Notes under the pieces: generated by a model
Databases searched by the model: none
What the model saw: the letters and a program-made list of their open reading frames with translations, nothing else
What the model was told of the DNA's origin: nothing
Part shown: positions 45,261 to 58,300 of the stretch, piece after piece
Layout: the number at the start of each line of letters is the position of its first letter
Position numbering within the stretch: position 1 is the stretch's first letter
Origin: Antedon mediterranea
Lineage: Eukaryota > Echinodermata > Crinoidea > Comatulida > Antedonidae
NCBI RefSeq assembly: GCF_964355755.1
Contig: NC_092679.1
Location: 23,250,432 to 23,314,431 of the forward strand
Length of the DNA stretch: 64,000 nt
Direction of reading: 5' to 3'
Translations under genes and position numbers: made by a program

Positions 45261-46150
45261 ATAATGTGCTATGTGCATTTGAGCATGATTATTCTAAATA
45301 GAAATGTGGTAATTATTATTGTCAGCATCAAGGTACACCCATTTTAAAGGAGATCACTTTCTCGTTCAACGAACAAGGGGGGAAGTATATGTTTTAAGAC
45401 GTAGGCCATCCAATCCCTATTTAATGGACATCAAATATTATGGGGAAAATATGTTGGGTTCCAAGGGTGTCCTTAATCTATAGGGATTCCAATGTATATC
45501 ACTGAAGCCGTCATACGTTCTCTATTTCTATTTATGAAGAACTTTTAATCTTACAAATACACATCCACATCTAGCTTCATTGTCTTTTATATTTCAATAT
45601 AGCCTATAGTAGTTAAAAAACAATTAAAATGAATATTATTGCTGTGTATGTCGTTTCTGACAATATTCTGGCGTGTTTTTTGTTTGCTGCAGCAGACAAT
45701 AATATCGGGTTTTTTAAACTGTGGGCCTAATTTGGGCATGATACTCTGTGTATCGGTCTGTGTGTTTTTAAAACGCTGCGAGTGAACTGAAACAGAAATG
45801 TATATAAATCCAAAGGCAATGCTATGGGTATCAGCGATAAGTAAAACAGTCAAACAAAATTGGCAGAACTTTCAAGCAACATCAGTGCAAGAAATGTAAA
45901 ATCCTACTGCATACTGACGCCAATGTTGATGAAGAATTAATTTCGTTTAATAACCAGAGGAAAATTGTCTTAATTTTGAAGACGTAAAAAGCTGTAGGTT
46001 AGTCGAAAGTAAATACACAATAATTAATAGCAATATAAACCAGGATACGTGTCAACAATAACAGCCACGGGTCTTTGAAATGGTTAGTTGATCGTTTGTA
46101 TTATTACAATACCACTATGTATAAGAATACATCGTCATAATGAAGTAGGT

Positions 46151-46328
46151 TTATAATAATGATCTATAGACAGGATTCAGACACATTTTTATCGGGAAAA
46201 TAGACTTATAAATAATGATCTATAGACAGGATTCAGACACATTGTATCGGGAAAATAGACTTATAAATAATGATCTATAGACAGGATTCAGACACATTTG
46301 TATCGGCAAAATAGACTTATAAATAATA
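46151..46328. repeat. 55-56-bp tandem repeat, three units
   Basis: The unit TTATAAATAATGATCTATAG plus ACAGGATTCAGACACAT and ATCGGGAAAATAGAC occurs three times, with unit starts 56 and 55 bp apart. Confidence 0.9.
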
Positions 46329-49300
46329 ACAAGAGTAAGATCATTAAATAGATTGTGTATAAAAGTTGATCGAAAATCGATTGATTGATAATATATAATG
46401 AATATTGAAGCCGCCAGAAACCCCTGTAAATTCAGCAACGTGTGTGTATTCAAAATTTAATCATAGTTCGTCAAATAGGTAGGCCTATAAAAATAATAAA
46501 TTCTTAACTCTATAATAATTTGTGTATTTTTATTGGACCATTTTTGGGGTATTTATTTCTAAGTTTTTAATGCACCAAGACAAGGAAGTTCTTCCTCCCT
46601 ATAGGCCTAATACTTCCAGCCAATGAAAGTGCAGACAACATTTACGCTACCACATCAACGATTACTGTGTTATATCGTTAAATCAAAGACAAGAATATGA
46701 GATATTCCAATGTTTATTTTTTGGTTGCCAACGATTTCGATTTTCAAATAACGTCATCATAATGTTACGCACACACTTCACGTGCAAAGTGGGTTACTTA
46801 TCTCTGCTTGAAATCATCGTATCATCATAAACAAGACACTAAGACAACCCATCCGAACAAGACCAAGTCCATAGGGACACCTAATTGCTGCTAAACTCAA
46901 TACCTAATCCATAGACAGTTTATTAAATAACCAATACTTTAGTATAGCCGTCCAACAACAAGCACACGCTGATTGGGTTCACATGTTATAGGTCTGCTCG
47001 TATTGATCATACGATAAAATATATGGGAGTATAAATTAATGGAGTCCGATAATAGTGATTGAATTAAATATATGCTCGGTCGTGTTTTTCAAACATTAAA
47101 GATCTCAGAAAAACGAGTAGCGGATCGCACACGTACCCACTGTCCTCTCTCTTGTTTAATAAATCCCTTTAAAATATATATAGGCGCGGCCTACCGTATA
47201 ATATATATAAATGCGCCCACACTGCAAACAAAATATATGAAGATCACAGTTAAGTAGACTAATTCATCGGTAAGAAGACCAGTTGGTTATAAATTTAATT
47301 TTGATGGAGTACCTCTTTTACACGCAATTTATACGTATATCAAAATGTCCTAAACCACGACAAAAACAATTACATCTTGTAGGCCTTTTTAACTTCACTT
47401 TATCACTTCTTCTTTAAGGTTTCTTAATTATTATCGTATCAGTCACTTTACAATCATTTTTAAATGAACCACGATAAAAAAAAAACCCACAAATATTATA
47501 ACTCGTAACTTACATTTATCTCTTCTTCTTTTCAACATTACCAATCAATCAGTTTTAGAATCATCTCATTAAATGAACACACGGGCAAATCGCATGGACA
47601 ACAACCGAGTGTAACAGTTTTCAGGTTTACTCGCAATGTAATATGGCCTAGAGTATGTGTCGCAAAACACAGCCTTGAGACCGTTGTTGTCATGTCACGC
47701 ACTGGGCCGGCGAACTCCCGCTAATGCGTCTTTGCTTCTTCAATGCACTTGTAATTGTTAGATAACCGTCGTACTTGCCCACATATATGACCTACATTTA
47801 AAATGTGACGAGCAGGCGATTGATCACTGATCGGTGTCTTTTGAATATCGTACGTTTAATAAACAGGGTCGTCATCCCTGTACAATACCACGTGCTATAT
47901 CGCAGGATATACCGCGTAGTCTGATTTTAACAGATGAATACCGTCGATGGCGCTTAGATGTCGCATCACGAATTAGAATCTAACAACAATCGATCGTGCG
48001 ACGAAATTTGTCGCGAATAATTATAAATTAAGCGAACAATCTCAGATGATTATCTTTCGCGCCAAATTTAAGTAGTTTGAAACACTCAGGTTGTATAAAC
48101 AAAATCTCCGAGGTACGTTTCCATTTGACGCCGTTAAAAAAAGTTGTCTCTGGAAAACAAAGGTGGATTACCCGACGATACAACAGCGGTATCAGTTCTA
48201 GCGACGTTAAACAACTAGCAGTATCGCGTCTTCAGACAGCAACAATCGTCCCATGGTAGTACTGAAGTTTATTGAAATTACTAGGTTTAAATGTTAGGTA
48301 GTAAGGTAGTTAGAAGCTAGGTTTGACCTGTTGCCGTCAGGAGACGCGTAATACCGAGGACGTAACGTCGGACGTGATACCGTACGAGAATCGGCTGCGT
48401 GGATCGGACACAAACAATTTAATTATTCCAGTTAGGCCTAATTACGGTGTCAAATGTGACCGCAGTACGGTATACAGGCGAGTTTGTAGGAGATTAACCC
48501 GGGGATCAAACGGCCTCGGCTCTCCCTAAAAGCTTTTCATTATATCCGTGTATTCGCCTCTCACCTCCTGGATTCACCCCTGTTACAAGCCTGTGACATG
48601 TGAATAATTGTGGGTGCCACAAACGATAATAATTGGCCAATAGAATAATTAATATTATTCAACAAAATAATAAATACTATTCGACGCCATACACATAATC
48701 CCAAGTGTAGGCCTACGGTATAGTAATACATGTGCAATACAGGTACAGTAGTCGAGAAGGTTTGCGCGTGAAATCTCATAGAAAATCTCTCACTGAATAT
48801 TAATTATCGCACATCGGTTAGTTAATTAAAAGTTTGTGTGGCCAGCTGTGTATCAGTTAGGCAGCCCAGAAGGCGATTTGGGCTCATCTTAACAACCCAT
48901 TGCGATCATCATCACGACATAATAGTTTGGAATTAATCTCTCGTTGCACATAACGAATTTTGCATCTTGTTCAGTTAATCAATGATGCGATTTGTAAATT
49001 TATGTAAAAAAAATCGTTCGGTTTTGACACTATAAAAAATACGATGGATTATTAGGACTCACAATCCTGCTATAGCGTTCAGTTGGGACAGTAGGCGCGA
49101 AAGGTGAACCAAAAATATTTATTCTTTGCCACGAGTTATTATGGGGGCCCCAGAGCAGTGCCAAGAGGAAAAAACAGGCATTGAAATAATGTCGAAAATG
49201 CTAAAAACATCCAAGGTCTCCACTCTCCACAGGGCCACTTAGAGTTCCTAAACCCAGGGCCTCAGGTCTCTACGTTACGCCACTGTAGGCCCTATATAGG

Positions 49301-49821
49301 GAGAATTCGTTTGGGTCGGTAGAAGCGAAAGACGAACGTTAAATGAACCAAATAACTCATGAAAAATTACCGTGTCATTCCGTCTTCCGAAAACACGCTA
49401 AATATAAAAGTACATTCGAGTTATTAGAACAGTAGATCCTAGTATTTCTACTACTACTAGCCTATTAAGTAATTTTTCTTGAATGTTGTTATTGAAAGTG
49501 ATCTTGACCGAACGAACGAGTGAATAAATGAAACGAAACCTGGCAGATATATTCATCCCGGACAGCATGGCTCCATTTTGTAGAATAATTCAACAACGGA
49601 AAACGTTAGCAACGATCTATTATTATTATCTGTTTCTTCTTCTACGACAATCAATGTATTAAAAAGTGCATTTGGCCTCAGGGAGGGTTAGCAAAAGATA
49701 TTGAATGTAGCAATTATGTTATTAAATAAACTAGGTCGAAGAAATTAGAAAAACACCGATTTAAGACATCAATTTACATGTAAGATTGCGTATCATAAAT
49801 TGGATGTTAATAACATAAAAT

Positions 49822-49915
49822 TATTCTAAATAAATAAATAATTCTAAATAAATAAATAATTCTAAATAAATAAATAATTCTAAATAAATAAATAATTCTA
49901 AATAAATAAATAATT
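49822..49915. repeat. 18-bp AT-rich tandem repeat, five units
   Basis: ATTCTAAATAAATAAATA repeats five times head-to-tail almost perfectly. A related TTCTGAATAAATA block lies at 50090-50125. Confidence 0.9.
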
Positions 49916-50875
49916 TGGAATAATTAATTTGGAATAAATAATTTAAAAATACATTATTAACATTTTAGATAATAAAGAAAACATAGTAGGGACTATCCAA
50001 ATACTGCTTTTGCAATTGTACGAATATTGGATGTCGATGTCGAAATAAAAAGGTTGATCACCTTTCGTATTTCACATATCAGTATTATAATTCTGAATAA
50101 ATACATAACTCTAAATAAATAAATAAATAATGTAAACATTAATTATAAAGATGACTATTTACACGTTAAACCTGGACAATAATAATAAAGAAATGTTTAT
50201 ATAGGAATAGTCCGGATTGTGTAATCCTGTATGAAGTTAATACCGTATGTCAAAAGGAATAATATATAACATTATAAATAAGGTCGATAACTTTCCGTAT
50301 TTGACAGTTTCATTGCAGAAAAAATAAAAGAAATAATTGTAAATAAATAAACAATGTATAAAGATTCCTATAGTCATGTCTTAAAATCTAGAATATTTGA
50401 TATAAAATAATTTGTAATAATAATAATTATAATACTGTATTTGGTATTCTAATTAATAAGGTCGATAACCTACCTAGTTCACAATATAAAATCATTCGAT
50501 ACGGGTTATTGTGTGCTTATTACTAATATAGCCCATGGGCTTATCAATCCATTAATTAACCGATTTTGCATCCGTGTCATCCTTCAGAATCAGATAACTC
50601 ACGATAAATGATTTCTTCCACACACAAGCCGCTTCTCCAATGATATTTAATTGTTATTGCGTATTTTTATTTGCAAAAAAGATTGACCAAAGGCCGGTTA
50701 TATTTCTAAATGTATTTCAAAATATTACCGATTAATTGTATTAATCATTGAATGAGTTGAATAAAAGTGATGGTTCAAGCCACAAAAGAGAAACAAATTA
50801 CATGTTTAGCTTTTATTTTATTACAAAAATATAGTATAAGTATATGTCTATAGGTGAATAAAGAATTAAACAACT

Positions 50876-50936
50876 GATATAGATTCTACGTGGGACAAGC
50901 TACGCGGTTTTCCGCTATTGCTACCGCTCGTTCATC
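50876..50936. mobile_element. GGCCAATTTACACAGAC-family right-end fragment
   Basis: ATAGATTCTACGTGGGACAA, GCTACGCGGTTTTCCGCTAT and CCGCTCG match the region before the right end of the copy at 4100-4288. The rest is missing. Confidence 0.5.
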
Positions 50937-50988
50937 GAAAAGACAACTATTTTCTCAGTGGTAATGCGCCGACAAACTGAACGTCTTG

Positions 50989-51149
50989 AGCCGATTTTCC
51001 ACTAGGCGAATTTGTTTGCGCGAATCGAAGGCGTCAGCTAATACGCATGCGTAGAGAAGGATTTGGAAGACGTAAACATGAATACACATGCGTACAAGCT
51101 GGCGCGTTCGATTCGCGCGAACAAATTCGCCTAGTGGAAAATCGGCTTT
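50989..51149. mobile_element. MITE, AGCCGATTTTCCACTAGG family (complete)
   Basis: 161 bp with terminal inverted repeats of about 40 bp that are nearly identical: AGCCGATTTTCCACTAGGCG, then AATTTGTTYGCGCGAATCGA. The tight match of the arms suggests a young insertion. A diverged relative is at 11177. Confidence 0.88.
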
Positions 51150-51917
51150 AGCGCGTCAACTATTAATGAAATCTATCAGCTTTCACGCGCAATTGGTCGC
51201 CCATCATCTTATAGCAACAAAATCAATATCCCAGGCTAAATGCAAAACTGACCAATCATTGTAAAAATGTCAATCAAAAACTGACCAATCACTCCCCTCA
51301 CGTTGTGTACGAGTGTCAATAAAAACCTGACCAATAACAGATTATATAAATAGCAAAAATGTAAAACAACAAATCGTGTACAATACATTAAAACTATCTT
51401 ACAATTTTCACACACATGTAATTACAAATATGACTTGTTATATTAAGGGACCTTGTCAACATTAATTTACTGAAGATACTGCAGTAACACATTTTTTAAT
51501 ACTCTATCTCTGGTTCCAAAGTGCAGTTCAGAAGTTATAATTTAGAAACTTTACAAAAGCATTGCAAGAACATAGAGGGTGCTACATATTTTTAAATATA
51601 TCCAAATATAGAGGGCGATATTCATAATAAGATATTTTTGCATCAGCTTCTACAAAATAGGAGTAGGCCTATCAATCAGATAAATGTTTATTCCATAAAA
51701 CGTAAAAATAAGGTTGTAATGTACATCATCAAAAGTTATGCAAAAGGGAACTCCAAATAAGCAAAGCTTTTAAGCAGAGACACTTACAAAACAATAAAGT
51801 AATAAGAAGTAGTAACAGGAATAAAAACAAATGAAAACAAGAATAAATTAATAAAAAGACCCTTCTTAAGACTGGCAACAAAATAAAAAATAATCAGAAA
51901 AAATTAACTAACTATCA

Positions 51918-52165
51918 ATTTCAGGGTATTGGGTTCAAATCCTGTCTTATTAACAACTCCACTCCAATATACTTGTTTAAAGCTCTGTCTACACCATCAA
52001 ACTAGTTTGACAAAAAAGTGTGATGAGCCCAAATAGAAGTGATATGACATCATCGTGTCCATATATGGGCACATCACATTTTTGGTTACATAAAGGTTGT
52101 GTAGTGTGGACAGAGATACTTTGTTATATGTAGAGCATCTTGTTTGAATATTTGTCTTAATAAGG
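51918..52165 (+). mobile_element. SINE carrying a nested AGCTCTGTC-family MITE
   Basis: A B-box-like GGGTTCAAATCCTG lies at 51930. A complete MITE (AGCTCTGTCTACACCATCAA ... GTGTGGACAGAGA, 51981-52116) follows. SINE-like sequence TATGTAGAGCATCTTG plus GAATATTTGTCTTAATAAGG resumes after it. The same order and flanks occur at 441-775. Confidence 0.6.
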
Positions 52166-52300
52166 ACAGTAAATGAAATCACTTAAGCTTTTACCAAATG
52201 CAAGATGAAACCTTTAGCGGGAGATGATGGTTCGCTCAAAAACTTCCATGATTATCAGGAGAGTTTAGAGGTCTCATAGTCAATAACGAAGTAAAAAATA

Positions 52301-55300
52301 TCAATTAAACCATATCAATCGATCGTCTCGTACATGACCTGTACGATACCCTGTAAGAAGCGGATCAACAGTTGAATTGAATGCATAATTGTTTTCAATG
52401 TATATCTTAGGTTTTCTGGCACACTCACCATCTAACACATGTTTTGGTAGCTTAAGCTGCTCTAACACTGCTGTGTAGTAGCCTTGCACAGAAAAGAATT
52501 TCTATAAAAACCCCAAAACAGAAGGTTTTTGTTTGTGTGTTTGTTTATTGATTTTCCAAAAATAATAATAATAATATATTTCTTTATAGTTAATTAAATA
52601 GGTATAAATGTGGATGGTGGTCAAAATAAGTCTAAAAATAGACTTTAAGCAGAGATCACCATTTACAAAATAGAGAAACAATAATTGAAAAAATTTACTA
52701 AATAAATAATAAATAAATAAAAGGTAGAGTGGTCAGTTGTGGTCAGTTTAGAACGTTTAGAGAGATTGAGAGAAAAATGGTAGATTTAGATTAGAGTATT
52801 TGACAAAATTGACAACAACTTTGCATACCTTTTCTGCATTATAGACATTGACAAGACTGTCATACACTGGCCAATCAGGACTTGGGGTGAATACTGTCGC
52901 GTTCACAGCACTGCTACTAAATTGTATAATACCCCATCTATCAAAAAAAAAATAGATAATAAACAATAGTACTGTATTCAACAATTTTAATATCAATCAA
53001 TTTAATTGATCAATTAATCTTAATATTGTTGATATAATTTGGAGAAATGAATAACCTTTACCTCTCTGGTAGGTGCATGTTGATGGCATTTTGAGATGAC
53101 CACACCCAATTGTCCTCTGACATACCTGCAACCTGTATTCAAACATGACGAAAAGGAGAAAATAAAACAGAAGTATGACAACCAGGGTTCGGAACTAATG
53201 ACCTGAAATTATTATTATTATTATGAATCACTTCCCGTCGCCTTCGCTCGTCTTCAAAAAATTTTCTTTCCATTCCGACTTTTAATACTAAAACGTATGG
53301 CCTAAGCACCTTGACTTCTGCTGCCTCTCGCTTATGGAATGACCTACCCGCCTCTTAGGTCATGTTCTTCTACCATCGCCTTTAAATCTGCCTTGAAAAC
53401 TCATCTTTTTCTTTCAAATTGAGCTCTCTCATACATTGCGTCTTTGATCACTTACTGCTGGAATTGGCGCGTTACAAATTCATATTATTATTAAGAGACA
53501 TTTATAGGATATTATAAGTATAAAAATAGTACTAACCTTTACATAATGACCATTTACATTTTGTACATGCCACTCAACCCTTCAAAAAATAAAAAACTAA
53601 GGTCATAGGTCAACTCTGATTATTGAACTTGTTATCATATCATATATACATACAAAATGTGTAAAAAAAACTATGGAATTAGCATAAATGCGTAGTGGTG
53701 GCGGTATTAGTAATGTGGTAGGCGAACGCAACCGACAGCCGCACACAAAATATCTACATAAGCTTGTTCCTTTCAATTCCTATAGTTGCCCAACATGTTC
53801 TATTTTTTTGGAATGAAACTGAACGTAACTGAAAAATTTGATTTGCGTCGCACAAGCAGTAACGTCTTTTATTCAGCAACTTACCTGCTAAAATTAATTC
53901 TCCATTGGTCATTATCCTTTGGAGGAGCTGTAACTTTCACGTTTTCCCGAATCAGATCGGAGAACGGCAAAGCAAGTTCAACTGTCCAATATTTGTCTAG
54001 AAAGCAAACACAAAGAAATCTTCAAAGAACATTCTCTTTGTTGTGGGGGAAAACCAGAACACGACAAAAATGTAAAACTATGCAACATGAGTATATACAT
54101 CCTGGTGCTAGCCGAGAATGATACTTCAAGAAAAATAAGATACTTGGGAAAAAATTAAGTAATCCAACCAAGAAAATTAGGCCATCTACGCACCCACAGT
54201 AGCCAGCAGCTGTACAGGGTTTACCCAGGGGAACGACAGAGGCTAAAGGACAAATACAAAAGGGTAATCTCTTCTAAAAGATGCACTGGGTACAGACAAG
54301 CCACATGTATAGCTCCAGTTTTAAGTTCTTATACAAGAAGACTTTGATGGCTACAATGAGGTAAAATACAGAAAAACCTTTAATTGGGGTCCTATTGTGT
54401 ATGTTACTTATAGTTAAAACTTACTTTTAATATTTGGATCATTGATTGGTCCATCAACATATATTGCTGTCTTCATGGTTGGCATTTCAAAGCTGTTGTT
54501 TGGCGTTCCACCATTCATATAGGGCTGTAATGAAAACAAAAAGTAAACAGATAACATACATATAGAGAACATACAGATAACATACATATAAGGAACATAC
54601 AGATAACACACATATAACATACATAGGCCTATGTTAACAATTCTACATTATATTGCACATTTACCAAAAGCTTTAAAGGGTAGATTTGAGTGCAACATTT
54701 CTATTGTTTATTATAAAATATAAACATTTTTTTTTAAATGGATAATTATTCGTTTACACTCTTAACAAATCCGTTAAATTCTGTACATTTTACCAAAGAA
54801 TATAAATAGGTAAAGAATCAACAGTACGCGCGGTTATACATAGAAGGATAGGAAACGCGGACGCTTATTCATGGACGCGTAAGAATCCAGCAGCCGAACG
54901 ACGGCGGGCTCTAGATATGGTTCCCGTCTAATCCCACGTTTGGATGGATCGTGATGATCTGATGTTCTCGCGTCTGTGCTCAACTAATTTTGATATTATT
55001 AATATTTTAGATAATCATTTTGATAAATAATCATCGTTTGCATTTTTATAGATATTTACAATAAAAGTTTTACCTTACCCACGCCTGAAGGTGGCGCACT
55101 TCTTCTAGCGAAAAAGAAGTGCGCCACCTTCAGGCGTAGGCAAATAGTAACCCGGATGTGGTTTACACCGCCAACTGAACTGTTGTATCTTCTCCTTTTA
55201 TTATCTTTGATTTTACTTGTATTCAATTCTGAATATACATATCATCTTAACAAAATTTCTTGTAATAATCCATTAATATTTATACATTTTCCCCCCTACA

Positions 55301-58300
55301 CGGTTTTTTTTAACTGTTTCGATTCATGTTCTTCTACTTATACATACATTTAATCCCTTGACATATTTTGACATATTTTGTTTTTAATTGCAACAACATT
55401 CACAATAAATTCACAACAGTGAAGCAAAATAAGCGGCCTGAAATAAGCAATTTTTTTAAAGTTTATTTATTATCGCTAGCATACCTTGTTCAGTTCCAGA
55501 TCCCATGTTGTGTTGATTGCATTTATTTCAAATTCTTTATACCTTAAAAATAAATCAAATAATCTATAAGACTCACATATCTACTAATTTCAAGGCAACG
55601 TCATCAATTTAACAAATGCAACTATATTTCAATAGTGGGCTAGTGAAAATAGTGGACGTGAGCAGTATCCAAGTGTGCAAGTAATATGAAAAAGATAATA
55701 AAAGGTATGACTCTGTATGAATCAAATAAAGAAAGACTTACAAGGACATGTAGACACTATTAAACACAATAACAAACCCAATAAACACATAAACAGACAA
55801 ACATGGAAACAAATTGTGGAAAGCGTAATGTCGGAAGACGGAAAACGTTAAGAAGATGACTCGTTTAAAAAAAATTTGATACGTACCAGTGTGTACTCCA
55901 ATCAGGATTTATAAATACCTAATTAAGATAAAAATAAATTGATAATGCAAGTAAAAAAAATAAAACAATATCGGACTCGTGGAAAAACCGGAAACTCTCC
56001 TAAAAACAGTATGTTATTTTGGTTTTTTACACGTGACTGTTCCTAACATTTTTTTATTCTGTTTCACAAAAATCAGCACAATTTCTCAGCTGAATAACGG
56101 TAATAGGACAATAGGAAACATTTTTAGAAATGGCATTTTCATTTACTTACTTCAAAGTCATTATCTTTAAAAACTGAAACAAAAGAAAGAAATAAATTTA
56201 TTATTATACTTTTTTATACTGGTGTAAAAAACCCCATTTTAAGATCAATCAATCTTTTTTAAAGCAAAATTCCAACAATCATTGTAAAAAGAAATCAGAA
56301 AAGGCGATTTTTGTACTCAATTGACTTGAAATTGTCCGATAAATGACAAGTTTCTAGTGAGGAAGGCAAACTTTTTCCAAAACACATATTCATATTTTTG
56401 CTGTCCTACATCACACTAAAAGCAAGTTTTACATGTATTACCTACACTTACAGTTCTAGATCTGACAAATTCACAACACTCCAAATCTGCTTTTCAACAA
56501 TACTAACCATCAATTAGTCCAGGTGGAAAGCTATGTATATATGACACTGTTGGCAATAAGGCAAGTATTGTAATATATCAACGTGAAAACATGTTGAAAA
56601 AAAAGGCGAGGAAGGTGATACATAGATAGATAGTATACTTCGGTGTCGTACATCAAGAATAACCCACTAAGTCCTCAGACTTGTTTCAGGTGAGGTTTTT
56701 CTGGTGTTGAAATGGGCAGTACGCCAGGCGAGACGATCCCCATCTCTTTTCAAAGAGTGTACTGCGTTCCTTTAGCGTGGTTACCAATATAGAGTGTCCT
56801 ACTCTTTTCAAAGAGTGTACAGTACTGCGTTCCTTTTGCGTGGTTACCACTAGAGAGTCCCCTACTCTTTTCAAAGAGTGTACTGCGTTCCTTTAGCGTG
56901 GTTACCACTAGAGAGTCCCCTACTCTTTTCAAAGAGTGTACTGCGTTCCTTCAGCTTGGTTACCACTAGAGATGCAACACAAGAGAGATGAAAAACAACA
57001 AGCGAATATTGTATCGATTGTGATTGGTCAAATCACCTACGTTGGATTACGTCCTTGTGTTTTGTCTCTAGTGTGTGAACCAAAAATAACATTCATACAT
57101 GGCATTTTGCACACAGGACTAACAGCTTAATGCCTCATCCGAAAGACGGTGCGCTATCGATTATCTAACCCTCCAGTTGGAACACACTTAGAGCGACGAT
57201 GATATTCGAACCGTGGTGGTATTTCAATAAGTAGGTCAATGTCTACCGCCCTCTATTCACCACTTACCTACTGAATTGTGTTTTGTTTGATTAGCAAACA
57301 CATCAGTTTCCTCTAGGTATGCCCCAATATACAAGTACTTATCGTCCCATCTCAACTTGGCCCAGGTCTGAAAACGAGGCTTAGCGAAGCTGTCTCCTTG
57401 AATATCTAAATAAGAAGATTGGTAAGCAAAATTGATATTTATAATATTTTTTTTAAATTAAATTGATTGTGTATTTGGTGTGGTGACTATTAGTGTAAAT
57501 TGTACAGTAATATTAAAAAAAAAAAAAAATGAAGATAATAAAATTTGATTTTGAATAGACAAAACAAACAGTAAAATTCAACCAAAAATTCATTGGTTTT
57601 TTAAACTATTTTTTCCCTTTAAATTACAGTTTCTTCAGGTAAATAATGTTGTTTTAAATCAATTTTTGGTAAATAAATAAGTAAATAACTATTATGGAAC
57701 ATGAAAATGGCATATTCAACAAAAAACTCCTTATAGGAAATATTTTTAAAGACCTATAATTAACATACTGTATGCATGAAATACTCCAAGTAACAAATAA
57801 CGAAGCTTCAAAATCTTAGCAAAAAAGTTGTTATCTAATTAAAATTTACAAAAAAAAACCACCTGCAAAAGAAATGCACGATTCACTAAACCATCGAAAT
57901 AAAGCGACTGTGAATGTCAATATTTAATTACCTGTTCGCGGAAGCATGACCAGCTGCGCTTTAGTTGTTAAACAAAAGGATACAAGCCGCTAAACCTGCA
58001 TATATGTGAATTAATAAATACCTTGCTATGCACGTTTTTAGAAGTGATAAAATTGCCATTATTATTGCTAACTGCTTTTAGATTCTAAAATGATTAAAAC
58101 ACACAAGCAAAGATTCAAGAAACCTGATATACACTTCTTGTTTAAAGGATCATGAAATGATGGAACAGATTCGCATATTCAGATTTAATCGGAGCCTTGT
58201 ATTCTATTGAGCATGGTGTTTGCGCAAAAAGTAATAATGCAGTAGTGTAGTGTAGTCTACCATCAGCAGATCAAAAAAATGCTTCCAAAAATAATTCATT

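Larger units (their letters stand above)
44026..52300. other. Intergenic region between the EGF-domain and CBM9-like genes
   Basis: 8.3 kb with no exon supported. Its 44026 side should hold the EGF-gene promoter and 5' UTR, and its 52300 side the CBM9-like 3' UTR. Open frames near 44102, 48077 and 48323 show no family motif. Contents recognised: SINE pieces (45105, 51918), a 55-bp tandem repeat (46151), an 18-bp repeat (49822), a right-end MITE piece (50876), a complete MITE (50989) and a MITE inside a SINE (51981). Confidence 0.5.

Noticed and set aside
48077-48529. Two plus-strand frames of 60 and 68 codons in GC-richer sequence
   Set aside because: No motif, poor start contexts, and no continuation by splicing could be seen.
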